A DNA stretch of 21,568 bases from Didymodactylos carnosus (taxonomy: Eukaryota > Rotifera > Eurotatoria > Philodinida > Philodinidae): assembly GCA_905250885.1 (NCBI GenBank), contig CAJNOQ010003063.1, positions 1 to 21,568 on the forward strand, given 5' to 3'. The translations under genes and the position numbers were made by a program. Positions within the stretch are counted from its first letter, which is position 1, and each line of letters begins with the position of its first letter. Below, in pieces: positions 1 to 10,846 of this stretch. The notes beneath the pieces were generated by a model. That model saw only the letters and a program-made list of their open reading frames with translations, had not been told where the DNA came from and searched no databases.

Positions 1-1994
1 AAATATACACGTAAAAAAATAAACATTATAGAATCAAAAAAACAATAAGTGTAAAGGACGCTATTTCTTAAAATTTGTAATATAAAACAAAAGTCAATGA
101 TTCGACGATACCAACACAACATTATAATAATCTAAGATAGAATATGTATGATTGATTTTGTATCAATTACACTGGTAATAGAACTGTTTGTTTGTTGTAT
201 ATATCTTCAATATATTTTGGTTCTGTTACCATACGTCAATTTGATTATTGTGAATGTGTGCATGAAATGACCTTGTCTATTTCTAGGATACATACAATTT
301 TGTTCTCTTAATAGAAGCATAGATTTTAATTGGAAATTATACATTATCTCTAACTCTTTCTGAAGTTCATCTGATTGTTATACAATATACTAAGCTATTT
401 CGTCCTCTCATCTTTGAAAAAAAATCGTCTGAAATACAGTTCAGTCGTATATTTATCTACTTTTATCCCAGATATAAAGTCTAGTAGTTCTAAAAATATA
501 ATTTTGAATCTAGTCTTCAAATATCCATTCATTCGTCCATATTCCGTTTGGTAAAATGATGCAATTATTTTACATCATTTTATCTACTTATCTCTTAATT
601 TTCCTGAATACCTAATAATTTATAACTTTTTCGACTTTCATAATGCTTTTCCTTAGCTTGCTAATTTATATAATCTTATTAATAGTGCAGCCTAATACTA
701 AAATCTATTCCAGTGCAAGAAGTATAGTAGATCCTAACTGCAAATTAGTTTTTATCACCTTGATTGCAGCTAGGAACACTTTTATAGACGTTTTGCTATT
801 GATTATGAAGAAGCGCATACAAATAACAGTTGAAACAATGTCATCTCGAAGAACTGTACTCGTATCAACTAAGAGTTAGTTGCTAGTAACTTTTTATTTA
901 TAGTTTAAAGATTAATCTGAATTTGTTTACCGATAACTGACTGCTAACATTAATCTCTCACAGTGAATAATGTAACCTTTGTTTAAAAATAACGTAAATT
1001 GTCTGTTCATATACATAAAGAGATAAAATTGACAAATTCTCGCGTTAAATTAAGCAAATTGTACAGCATACAGATAAAATAAAAGACATTCTTTATATCT
1101 GACGCTTATCTCATCAGGCAAATTATGAAATACGACAGAGTAAGATAAAAAAACGCAAAATTTGTTAATCAGAGAACTAGTATTTGATCACGATCAACTT
1201 ATTGGATCACTATCATCTATAACTCGCGACTCAAACGATTTTGCAAGACATATTATTATTATTATTTTTTTTTGTTTTCCAATCAAACGCAGCAGATTAT
1301 GGTATGCTGTTACTTTTATATTAATATGGATCCATACATACAGTAATCCGTTCTGTTTGAATTTGTAATTAACCAATATGTTTTTGTTTGAATGATGTTC
1401 CACACACGGTCGTAACAGAAACATTCAAATATATACACACATGTGCAAATATGCACACACCAAGAGAAAGAGACAGGCCGTATCAAACAAGAAAGGAAAA
1501 TAAACTCGTACAAAAATAGTATAAAAACACAATATAAAAAATATAACGGCAAAATATCTGGAAAAACAAAAAATATCTAAACAAAAATATTGCAAAATAT
1601 TAATTTCTGATAAAATCTCTACGTCATACATAAAGCACGGTTTTTAACCATTCAAAAAAAAATTGAAAAAAAATTTGAAAACTAATTTGCACCTACCGTT
1701 TATGATTATAAAACTAGATGAATGTTCGTTCAACGAGTTCAATGTACAAAAAATACTTGTATTTCATGTGACAATTACTTTTTCATATTATATACCTCTC
1801 CACACTGGTAATAAATAAACATCCATAGTCGATGATAACGAACGAATTAATAATAATCATGTCAAAATGTGTAAGAAACAACTATCTGATTAGGTAAACA
1901 TTAAGAAAACGAAAAACAATAACGAGCGAAAGCGAACAAAAGAACATTGTCGATCATCTGACATTGCTGAAAAAAAAAAGAGATTGAACACAAC
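1..1994. other. AT-rich intergenic DNA, no recognised gene
   Basis: This stretch is strongly AT-rich, with homopolymer runs and short CA/TG-rich patches around 1430-1460. Short open frames occur on both strands (for example 643-879 plus and 1316-1552 minus). Their products are low-complexity, hydrophobic, Ile/Leu/Phe-rich strings, as expected from random AT-rich DNA. No RNA gene, transposon end or tandem array was recognised. Its right part lies downstream of the minus-strand gene at 1995-2699 and may hold that gene's 3' UTR. Confidence 0.6.
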
Positions 1995-2699
1995 CTACCT
2001 TGGCTTTTTAGGTATACGAAACGTTGACATAGTAAATTTTTCTAGAGGATTTTTAACAACAGAATCCACGGAAATGCTGCCAGAACTATTAGTACTAAAG
2101 CTAGTAGTCGTAAAACTATTTACACTATTTATATCACTATTATTATTATTAATAAACGAAGATGACTGTTCGTCTGATGGAGCAAATTTCAAAAAATTAT
2201 TGTTTGTTTGATTTTTCATTGCTCGAGATGGTACTATATTGTCGCTCATTTGATGTTGTGGTAAACGTTCTAATTTTCGACGATTAGTTAGTTTTCGATA
2301 CTTAGGATATTTGTTTTCTTCACTTTTTGTAATGGAAGACGAAGCGTGTGTTTCTAATTGATTTATTAAAGTAGTAGGACCATCATCATCTTTTGGCATT
2401 GTTTTCGTATTAATTGCATTTGAAGCACAATGAATTAATTTATCTTTTTTCCAAGGATATAAAAAAATTTTTCTGTGATGATTGTTTGTTTGTTTTTCCT
2501 TTATCGTAGGACGATAATAATCAATAATTTCCAAAATTTTCAATTCAGCCGTCAATTCTTGATTCAAATTTGATGAATTAACTTTAAAAAGGAAAACATA
2601 AACTAAAAACCAGTGTAAAATGGCATCAGAAATCATAAACATACCTGATGAAGTTTTTTCTTGATTACGTACGTAATGTAGACAAATACAATCCTTTGT
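1995..2699 (-). CDS. 3' exons of a gene for an Asn/Ser-rich, probably disordered protein
   Basis: The last exon (2581-1995) stays open for about 195 codons and ends in KKPR then TAG. That is far longer than chance allows at this base composition. The preceding exon is probably 2699-2645: it follows an acceptor ending TTTTTGCCTAG and ends at a donor CAG/GTATGT. Splicing out 2644-2582 (63 nt, GTATGT...TTTTTAAAG) joins the two in frame, giving about 213 residues. The start of the product is hydrophilic, with a helical LNQELTAELKILEIIDYY segment. The middle is Lys/Arg-rich, and the end is a low-complexity Asn/Ser/Thr tract (FINNNNSDINSVNS and onward), typical of disorder. The intron has no stop in the reading frame, so a rival model starts at the ATG at 2642 and gives a hydrophobic N-terminus. 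No domain is recognised. Exons further upstream are not resolved. A GTAGGT donor-like site at the 3' end changes the product little. Confidence 0.65.
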   Translation of the reverse strand, partial: TKDCICLHYVRNQEKTSSGMFMISDAILHWFLVYVFLFKVNSSNLNQELTAELKILEIIDYYRPTIKEKQTNNHHRKIFLYPWKKDKLIHCASNAINTKTMPKDDDGPTTLINQLETHASSSITKSEENKYPKYRKLTNRRKLERLPQHQMSDNIVPSRAMKNQTNNNFLKFAPSDEQSSSFINNNNSDINSVNSFTTTSFSTNSSGSISVDSVVKNPLEKFTMSTFRIPKKPR

Positions 2700-2948
2700 C
2701 TAGGCAAAAATTGAGTTAAACTATTAGTTATTTCACGAATATCTAGAATAATACGAGAGAAAAAGGATGAAAACAACGCATATAAAGACAATAAACGGTA
2801 AAAAGGGTAGATCAAATATAACGAAATGTACAGAGATCCTTATCTATGTATAGCACCTGCTAACTGAAGCCTTTTAAATACGTTTTTCCAATAGGGAAGG
2901 GATGAAAAAGTATGTAGTTAGCTGGTGGTGTCCTTCATTTGCCAATTA

Positions 2949-3110
2949 TCTAAACAAAACATGTGGATCAAAAAAGTATTCGTACTCTTCTCTAGAAACC
3001 GGATCGTTCTCGGTTTCGGAGAATGTCACCAGTTTGAATGCCTTCATGTCTAGTAAATGAATACCAGAACACACCATCATTCCGTTCTCTATATACTCCC
3101 AAAAAGAAAT
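2949..3110 (-). other. Possible coding exon or gene remnant
   Basis: This small island has clearly higher G+C than its surroundings and stays open for 54 codons on the minus strand. The frame ends ...EEYEYFFDPHVLFR then TAA and contains MMVCSGIHLLDMKAFKLV, which looks protein-like. It may be an upstream exon of the gene at 1995-2699, but I could not connect the two with convincing splice sites. Two other frames, including a plus-strand one starting MWIKKVFVLFSRNR, are also open over part of it, so the strand is uncertain. No family is recognised. Confidence 0.25.
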
Positions 3111-4968
3111 TCAAAGACAAGTAACAACTAGATAAAAAAAATCTGTATTTTATTCCTAAAAACAATATGTTGACAGTTTAAGAATAGAGTATTTATATAG
3201 GCAAAGCAAATAATAGCATATATGAAATCCTTCGCCACGATTTTCGTGAATATTCATTCGAAAAAAATTAATCTACTTTAGATATTCGATTTGTTTTGTT
3301 CGTCTCGATTGGCCGCTAAACAAGAGCAAATGCTAAAAAATTCTTTTTCATATGGTGACAATCAGATGATTTAATAAAATTGTAGCGTCGATTAAAAATT
3401 ATTGAAAGACGACTTGTAGTACAAGACGATACAAGACGACTAATGGAAATCAATTTTTAGTATGCCCTGGATTTTGTATAACTTCTGTTTTTGAACACTC
3501 AATAAAGGGTAATCCATGAAATTAATGTATGAATAAAACATGTCTCTTAATATTAAATGGACTGGTGACGACATGATTTCGTTATTGATTATTTAAGAGC
3601 GATGTTGATCTTTGAATGATTCATTGATTCAGCAAAATTTCCCAATACCAATCAGATTATGCCATTTATTTTACGAAATCACTTGATAATCCAATAAGAT
3701 GGCTCAGTAATGAGAAAACACTTTAGAAGACAATTTTATGCAAGAGTTTGAAACTTTTCGTGGATATTTTATTTCATCTAACACCTGAACTCATTCAATT
3801 ACCAAAAACTAATAAAACTTGATTTGGATAGAAAACTGAAGCCTCTGAGGAGTGTTGTAACAACTGTGCTTGTATATAAACTACGTCTAGTACTAGATGA
3901 AAATTCTCTAACATAAACAGAACGAGGATGATCCGCATTGAAATACCGCTTGACGAATGATAGATAATATCACTAGTGCTAATATAAGAAAGTAAGATGT
4001 ATCGTTTGTCTAATCCTCACAAAAGAATCTAAAAACAATTTCTGCACTCTAAACACTGACCATTATACTCAAAATTTGAAGCGAGATTGTATATCGTATA
4101 TGATAATTGACTTTTTTTTGTAGCAATTCCCGATCGTACGGAACATAATATCATATATAATATTTGAAGAAACTCTCGATCAATTTTAAGTAATTTTCAA
4201 TCACCATTTATATAATACATCGCATCCACCATACTCCAAAAATCTAAATATAGCACGAATATAAAATGAATTTTTTTATTACATACATTTGACCGAAAGT
4301 CTAAAGAATTGATATTTCGAAACTCATTCAGAATATCAATCAATAGATACAAAAATATGGAGAAAAATTCTAAAATCCGACTTACGTGCCATTTGTGTCT
4401 AAACAAACCATTCTATTCAAAATTTACAAATAAACTGCTTTAATGACTAGTTTTTTTGGGTTTTTTCCATCGAACTGAACATTTCAAATATTTCTGTTAG
4501 AAATAAAGACTGCTGATAAAATAATAACAACCTCCATTAGAAATAATGGTACAATTTTATATTTTTTATTTCACCATTTGTGCCTAACATAGTGGTAATA
4601 ACCTTCGATAGATTTTGGATCAATAGGAGCCATTAGTTTTGTATCAGTACTGTAATTACAGTAAATCTATAAGAAAAGTAAACAGTGGTTAGTTAAATCG
4701 ATAAGGAAAGATTACTTGAGAATAGAATACATTAATGACACATAGCTAGTTATTGCATAGCATATAGAGTGATTCATATCAGAGTAAAAAAGGACGGCTT
4801 GAGACACATATTATTTAAATTAGTCATTCAAAACCTGTTCTTCAGGCAGTCATGTTAGCCTGATGATGATACTGTGAAATATCGAAAGCTCACTTTTTAT
4901 GTAAAATGATTTTACAAAAATGTTTTTCAATTGTATGAAATATCCTTAGTTTTATAAGAAACGTAAAA
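3111..4968. other. AT-rich intergenic DNA
   Basis: Only short, low-complexity open frames are present, such as 4197-4406 on the minus strand. A 26-codon protein-like stretch (SPYEKEFFSICSCLAANRDE) lies on the minus strand near 3282-3359. It has no supporting splice sites. No repeat or RNA gene was recognised. Confidence 0.55.
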
Positions 4969-5522
4969 ATGTCAAAGAATGTCAATAAAACTTGTTCTTT
5001 ACTGCTACAAGAAACAATAGAACAAATAACGAACGTAACTGACACAAAACAATAATAAAAAAATAGTGCAAGTATAATAGTAAGATAGAGAGAGAAATTG
5101 CTTCTTATGAAGTATTTCAATGGTTAGAAACGAGATTCGAAGAAAGTAAAAAGCTTCTAGAGTCCAATGAAAAGGAGTTAGGCGTTTGTGACTCTGTAGA
5201 ATCCTTCAACAACATTGTCGACACTGGAACATCGTTGACGAAATTAGTGTTTCAAATACTTTTTACTTTAAATGGTTACCTCTTCTATCAATTAGATGCG
5301 TTGCTGATCTCATTCGTCATTCGTCAAATGATATTTTATAGACAAGATGCGTTTTGCACATAGAAGTCCACATTATATGTTCACTTTCTTGTCTGCTTAG
5401 TTGCATCTATCGCTCTAGATGTGATCAGTTTACAGTATAGCTCACAAACTCTCTGGGTATTTACAAAACAGATATCGCAATCTCCCATTATTGTAAGCGA
5501 CTGGTGTATAAAAGAAAAGTAG
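4969..5522 (+). pseudogene. Candidate decayed coding sequence, family unknown
   Basis: Three open stretches lie in series on the plus strand. The first runs from an ATG at 4969 to stops at 5053 (28 codons, beginning MSKNVNKTCSLLLQETI). The second, one frame over, runs from 5067 to a TAG at 5361 (98 codons, including SYEVFQWLETRFEESKKLL). The third continues in the same frame from 5364 to a TAG at 5520 (52 codons, including ASIALDVISLQYSSQTLWV). The frame change falls at an A-rich run (5058-5063). The middle part is acidic and amphipathic, as in a helical or coiled-coil protein; the later part is hydrophobic. This arrangement fits an old gene with one frameshift and one stop, or exons with unseen introns. 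Stretches this long can occasionally arise by chance here. No family is recognised. Confidence 0.3.
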
Positions 5523-8032
5523 AATAAATATCATGTTGAGTTGATCTTAACTCAGTTCCCGTACATTTATCTACTCTAAATAATCTATACTTACATGTTG
5601 ATTCACAACTACTGACATTTGATGATAAGCAATGTAAATGAAATTATATGCTATACACGTACCCTCCTCATCGATAATGCGACAACGCGGTCTTTTGTTT
5701 TCTTATTAAGTAATGAAAATGTTAAATATTTGCACTGATTAAAGATAAGTGTTAGATAAACATTAGATCATTTCACAAAGTACGAACGCGCCCGTTTTAT
5801 AAATAGTTCGTTTCTAAGCAAAACAAATGAATGTTTTGTTGAATACGACAAGAAAACGCGGTTCCAATAAGAAAGTAAATAAATGATCACTCTTTTATAT
5901 CAGACCTAGTTACCAACTCACCGCATTCCATTAGGACATACGAAGAATTTCGAAACAGTTTTACTCTTACTTGACGAAATTTATGCTTAGAATCGCTTTA
6001 ACCGATGTTCAACACTCTATAACTAAATTAAAATCGTTCATTTTACTGCGGGTCATATACTTCCGTTCTGTTCATTTCCGTTCTGATATAGGATTTTGAT
6101 CATTAGACTCTCTGTACGGGTAATTATCTTTTTAGTACAAAAGTAAGCTAGATAGAGACTCAAGTTTTTTATATTTAAGAGATTAAGAACCATGAATAAA
6201 AATCGATTTCAAAAGATTGGTCAGCTTACTCTTTACAGTGTAAGAACAAATTACGAGTGTTCTCATTCAACGCTCACAGAGTGGAGTCTTCAGTATGCGA
6301 TAGGGAATTAACAGTACGGTAGAGAAAAGAGGGGTGTGACGACGTGTACGCCTCGCTGCTTCTTAAGAAAAAACATTCTCTTTCTTAACTTAATATCTCT
6401 TTTCTCCTAATAATTTATTCCGACCTCTTGTCCAAATTTGATGGCGAATCGAATTAGTATTCAACGAAAACATGCTTTCTCCTACTTCTTGAAAGAGAAA
6501 AAAAAACAGCTGAAATTACTATGAATATTATCTTTATCATTTCAACGGCCTTCTTTTGACTGCACCATATTTCTCAATTTTCGCTGGTTTTTCTTTTTTT
6601 TGAAAAAGTAATAACCAACAAAATGGCGCTCACGCACAGTAATTTATTTGCACTAAAACCTTGTGTAAAAAGTGAAAAATTCGTGTACGTAGATGATTGT
6701 AACTTACTTGTTAAAATAAACGCAGAAAATCACTTCTTGTAGTATTAGAAAACTTTGTATTCATCCTTTTTTTGATATAAAAAATATGACTAGTATAAAA
6801 TTGTTCGTATGTTTCTTACTATTAGGTAGCTTTTTTTTACATCAAAATATACGATTGTTCCGCTACAAAAAAAAAACACGATGTTTCGACACTCTCTTGC
6901 AAATAAAAGAAAAAAATACGAAATACAGATGAATTGCGTCTTTCTCTTCTATCAAGGAGAAAAGTCAAGCGGACGAGAAAAAAATTTCTCGTCAGTTCTA
7001 GTAAACAGAAACGAAAGTGACGGAGACAAATCTAAAAAAATATATTTTTCTTGTTGGCAACAACTGTTAGTAATTATATTATACTATACGAGTGTTTGCC
7101 TATATGAGTGGTTTATGAGCCTTTTGCCTTTTCTTTCTTTTCTATCTTACATTTTCTTCAGTTAAGTCAGTAGACAACATATTACGACTAGTTTTTACAT
7201 CGAATGAATGTAACATCCGAAGTATATATATATACACATTGTTCCATTAGACAGAACAGACGTTTTTTTTCTTGTTTTCGTTTCAATAATAATAGATAGA
7301 CTAGCATATAAAAATATTTGCTCTCTATTTTGCTTTAAATGCACAAGGCTGTTTCAATTGACTCTCTCTCAATAGATTTATATAATTTTGTGCTGCAGAG
7401 TTTGTAGAGACAGTATCGGATAATAATACAACTACATAGACAAAATAGATTTATTTATATTGCAAGAATGTTAGAAAGTTCCAATTGCGAAATAAAACAT
7501 CATTATTGTGACAAAAAATTACAAAATATGAAATTTTTATTTCCTTTCTCGTAGCAACCGAAAAAAATCTATTTGCACAACACTACACCAATGATTGACG
7601 ATGATTATGTTGAGTAATTAACAATCAAATATATACACATTTGATTTTGTAATTTGTTAGGTTGCTGTGTATCCAGCACATTCATAATGGCGTTTTGAAC
7701 GCCACATAAAAATTTTCCATTATCTAGATCTTTATTTACAGGTTGATAGTATTTCAACTCAGTCTTTGATTTTAATTATATTAAATAAATTGCTTTACAT
7801 GATCGATTTGATTCATTATTAATACAACGCCCTGCAATGCAATTAGGGCTAAATAATTGTAGAATATTTTTATTTAGACGTTGTTCAGTACAATCAGATA
7901 AACGTGAAGCAGTTTTAGAATAATGTACACGTTTATGTTTTGACATAGATTGAATAAAAATAGAAGAAAATTATAAACTATGAAAGCATTTTATACTATT
8001 AAATATAAGTAAAATGAAAATCGCGCTATTAT
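5523..8032. other. AT-rich intergenic DNA
   Basis: No gene is supported. The 94-codon frame at 6881-7165 encodes a low-complexity Lys-rich then hydrophobic string. Small features include a TATATATATACAC run near 7220 and a 7-bp-stem hairpin TGGCGTTTTGAACGCCA near 7687. No transposon ends are seen until 8033. Confidence 0.55.
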
Positions 8033-8256
8033 TAGAGTAGACCGTTGTAATTATGATCAGCGTAACAAATTTTCCCAGTATTCTTGAAGCTCTGTAGCTA
8101 TTTCCTACCAAAAAAAGGGATATTTCACAGGTAGGTTGCGCTGAGTCTTACCCATCGATCGATGTAAAAATTATCTTAAAATCATCAGCGTTAACTAGTA
8201 CTAATCTATTTCCAGCGAGCAGGTGTCGGCTGATCATAATTACCCAAGATTACTTC
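8033..8256. mobile_element. Short MITE-like element, same family as 18471-18921
   Basis: The left end reads TAGAGTAG then a GTAATTATGATCAGCG block. The right part has the inverse, with GCTGATCATAATTAC exact over 15 nt, followed by CCCAAGATTACTTC. The left end matches that of the element at 18471 (TAGAGTAGGCTGGGGTAATC). The right end resembles that element's GCCCAACCTACTCTA end, but is more worn. The element is non-coding and about 224 bp long. Its right boundary is approximate. A nonautonomous TA-target DNA transposon is the likely identity. Confidence 0.5.
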
Positions 8257-8691
8257 ATATAATTCAAATGGAATTTTTATTTAACTTCTATGAGAAAAGA
8301 ACAGTAAACCAAACATTATGGTTTCTTTGCAGAATAACAATGCCGAATGTTCAATTGAAACGTTAGAAACAAAAGATTAGTTGATTGCAATAGAGAAGAA
8401 AAACAAAACGCTGGTTAAAATGAAGATAATTATCGTGTAGAAAAAGGGTGATTTTTTTCAGATAGTACAGAAATCATGCAATTTTTAAAATTAAAAAAAA
8501 ATACACACGAGAGAAATGAATGACAAGCACTCATAGCTAGCGACAGTAATAAAGAACAATGTCAGGATTCTCGCGTGCAGACAGATATAGACAATAATTT
8601 CTGTTTTTAAAGTCTTAAAATTTGAATTTATACTATATCTGCATGGCAAACTTTTGTTTCCTTTTCAATATTTTCGTTGAACACTCGCTGA

Positions 8692-8904
8692 CTAGTCGAA
8701 TATCAGATTAGCTGTGTTATACTTCTTACTTAAATCTATTTTCTTCACTGCACTGCCTCCAAATTTTGTTAATGGCCACATTTGGACATAACATTCAGTG
8801 CTACGCTGCTCCAAGGAGAAACTGTCTACGTCATTGAGTCTGCCTCTTTGGAACGAACGGAAACAACAACGATTTGTTTGTAGCTTTGTGTTTTTGCTAT
8901 CCGA
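8692..8904 (-). other. Protein-like open frame, unassigned
   Basis: About 70 codons are open on the minus strand between in-frame stops, without a start codon at the head. The middle contains FQRGRLNDVDSFSLEQRST and, further on, WPLTKFGGSAVKKIDLSKK, which look like real protein. The local G+C is above background. Two plus-strand frames are also open over part of this stretch, so neither strand nor coding status is settled. No family is recognised. Confidence 0.2.
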
Positions 8905-8946
8905 TCAGAGTACGTTGTAGGCGTAAAAGTTGATGAGAGCGTCAGT

Positions 8947-8980
8947 ATTGATTAAAAACTAGCTGCTAAGAGAAAAAATG
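8947..8980 (+). repeat. 34-nt dispersed repeat, copy 1
   Basis: ATTGATTAAAAACTAGCTG and the following AAGAGAAAAAATG-like tail match 16860-16893 at about 29 of 34 positions, in the same orientation. The sequence on either side does not obviously match. It may be the conserved end of a decayed element. Confidence 0.45.
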
Positions 8981-9046
8981 TACAAAAGTCTCTATATGTA
9001 TGGTTGCTTTAACCAATAGAAGATTTTGTGCGCGTGTCAAGATATA

Positions 9047-9262
9047 ATAAGCTTTTATTAAGATTTCTTTCATAAAGCGCCAGTATTAATGTGATTTATG
9101 TGGATACTGGCGCTTAAGCCAGTATTAATGTGATTTATGTGGATACTGGCGCTTAAGCCAGTATTAATGTGATTTATGTGGATACTGGCGCTTAAGCCAG
9201 TATTAATGTGATTTATGTGGATACTGGCGCTTAATGAAAGAAATTTTAATGAAGCTTTTAAT
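9047..9262. mobile_element. 216-bp foldback element enclosing a 39-bp hairpin array
   Basis: The outer arms (about 9047-9090 and 9221-9262) are inverted copies of each other, matching at about 37 of 43 positions and centred on AAATTTCTTTCATTAAGCGC-like sequence. Between them lie four identical tandem units. The whole can fold into one long imperfect hairpin or into a row of small ones. No coding frame is present. A MITE or foldback element whose middle has expanded as a minisatellite is the simplest reading. Confidence 0.65.
9079..9230. repeat. Four identical 39-bp tandem units, each a hairpin
   Basis: Units begin at 9081, 9120, 9159 and 9198 (CAGTATTAATGTGATTTATG onward) with an exact 39-bp period and no substitutions between units. 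In each unit GCCAGTAT and ATACTGGC form an 8-bp stem around a 17-nt loop. In the outermost copies the stem extends to 10 bp (GCGCCAGTAT/ATACTGGCGC). The junction between units, CTTAAG, is itself palindromic. The lack of divergence implies recent expansion or homogenisation. Confidence 0.9.
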
Positions 9263-9299
9263 TGGTGGCTGGTTTAAGATTTTTTGTAATATGATAAAA

Positions 9300-9316
9300 C
9301 TTAAGTCTGACTTAAG
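9300..9316. repeat. Perfect short palindrome
   Basis: CTTAAGTC-T-GACTTAAG is an 8-bp perfect inverted repeat around one base, lying between the foldback element and the 20-bp tandem array. Confidence 0.7.
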
Positions 9317-9337
9317 ACCTTTGTAATACGACCCTCT

Positions 9338-9414
9338 GCAATACATACGTGTCTGCTACATGAGGCACCTGCCCGCTTCATAAGACACGTGTCTCGTTCA
9401 AGATGTCGTGTTAC
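9338..9414 (+). repeat. Degenerate 20-bp tandem array with E-box-like cores
   Basis: Units start at about 9338 (short, 17 bp), 9355, 9375 and 9395, and the last three are exactly 20 bp apart. An approximate consensus is GCTWCATRAGRCACGTGTCT. The best unit contains the palindrome GACACGTGTC with a CACGTG core. The units differ from one another, unlike the identical 39-bp repeats nearby. The position 40-120 bp before a TATA box suggests an upstream promoter repeat. Confidence 0.55.
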
Positions 9415-9455
9415 GTTTGTTTTAAATGTAATATACAAAAAGACAATTGCTGTTC

Positions 9456-9465
9456 TATAAAAAGG
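9456..9465 (+). promoter_or_regulatory. Candidate TATA box
   Basis: TATAAAAAGG followed by GCGC is a good core-promoter TATA match. Initiation would be expected about 30 bp downstream, near 9485 (TTGCATCGTTG). The 20-bp repeat array lies just upstream. No long open frame follows, so the transcript could be non-coding or belong to a transposable element. Plain AT-rich DNA can give such a match by chance. Confidence 0.35.
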
Positions 9466-9479
9466 CGCAAGTCAAAAAG

Positions 9480-10846
9480 TTGCATCGTTGTTGATATATT
9501 AAAATTCTACGGAAAGTCCCCCAAAACGTGAATTTCGGCATCTTGCAAATTTGCCAACTTTAAACTCTTGGAGCTCAATAACGATAGATTACTTAACCTT
9601 GGAGATTTTACCATAAGTAGTAGATAGTGTCTACTACAAAACCACGCAACTGGGAGCTCAAAACATGCTTTCATTATTTTGTAACAGATGGCACACTAAG
9701 AGCCCAGATCCAACAAACCTTGCATTTTCCTGTGGCCTGCATTTCAAACAGAGTCGATTATGAGACTTTCAACCATATTTCCAAATAGGTTATATGCCAA
9801 AGCGTATTTGGTAAAAGTTTGACGGTCTCTCGGTACTTTCGTTTTCAATACAGATGCCTTGAAAGTTGCAATTTTGCCCAAAAATTGACCATTTTGAGGA
9901 ATGATTTTTCATGGAAACGAAGCCGTTGTGCAGTCCTCTAGTGTGCTGTTAGAGTACACCAGGTGTACTATCATAGTCCAACCTGCGATTTGTGCGTTTC
10001 GCTTAAATGGCTTCGGAGGCGCGGTTGGGAGCACCAAATTCTAGAGGCTTCTTCCAATCAGTGTATTTCTACTATATAATATAAAAAACAGTTCGATATA
10101 CAACTTTTCCCAAGAACTTCAATGGTAATAGAAGAACAAGTTGATTCTACTATTAATACGATCCGAGTGTGCGAGTTTTACCAAGAGAACCTTTAATAGA
10201 TTCTGTTCTGATAGATTTCCATATGCCCATTAGTACTTTTTGAATAACTCAAAACGAAAGGCGATAGAAACCTGCGGTCAAGATAATCAATTCAAAAACA
10301 TCGATAAGTCTAAAACACAGTATGTAGGGGAAAATCACAAGAAAAGTGCAAATTGACGAGTACAAAAAACATTTGACGGTTTTTTTGGCTCAAAATCGTG
10401 TCAATAACAGCGCCACTCAAAACTTAACGGAGAGGTGAGGGTTACTGCAGTAGAAGTACCCTCTTAACGGAAACCTTTGGTGATACCGCGGTTCGACCGG
10501 ATTCGGTTACATTCCCACTAAAAATTTTTCAAGTTAAAGTTAAATGATGTCGAAAACATGAGTTAAGTTTTCAGCCCCCACCCTCACCCGACCAGTCGTC
10601 TTTCTTGATACTGAATTATTTTTGTACTGTGGACGTGGTCTTGAGCGTTCGGAAAAGCTAAGTGGAAATGTCAGGCGAACACTTGCGGACAACTTCTTCA
10701 ATATTGCTACCGGTGCATTTTTTTAAAGCTACATTATCTAGTATCTTCATTACTCAATATGTCTGTGTAGATGAAAAGGATTAAAATGGAAACAACTAAG
10801 AATAATACTTATTTAATGGCTAAGATACGACAGACACGTATATACA
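9480..10846. other. Non-coding stretch of moderate G+C, probably old repeat DNA
   Basis: The base composition is clearly richer than the flanking intergenic DNA, and no open frame longer than about 48 codons was seen. AGTACACC-A-GGTGTACT near 9954-9970 is a perfect palindrome. The word GGAGCTCAA occurs twice, near 9570 and 9653. I read it as decayed, non-coding transposable-element sequence or a long non-coding transcript downstream of the TATA box at 9456. Neither is proved. Confidence 0.35.

Noticed and set aside
643..879. 78-codon plus-strand open frame
   Set aside because: The product is low-complexity Leu/Ile-rich and the length is within chance expectation for AT-rich DNA.
1984..2211. 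Plus-strand open frame opposite the Asn/Ser-rich exon
   Set aside because: It is the antisense shadow of the longer minus-strand coding exon.
6881..7165. 94-codon plus-strand open frame
   Set aside because: The product is a Lys-rich stretch followed by a Phe/Leu-rich string, with no motif and no splice context.
9079..9230. Could the regularly repeated palindromic units be a CRISPR array?
   Set aside because: The whole 39-bp unit is repeated without unique spacers, and the context is eukaryotic.
10485..10505. GGTTCGACC resembling a tRNA B box
   Set aside because: No acceptor stem or A box at the proper distance was seen.
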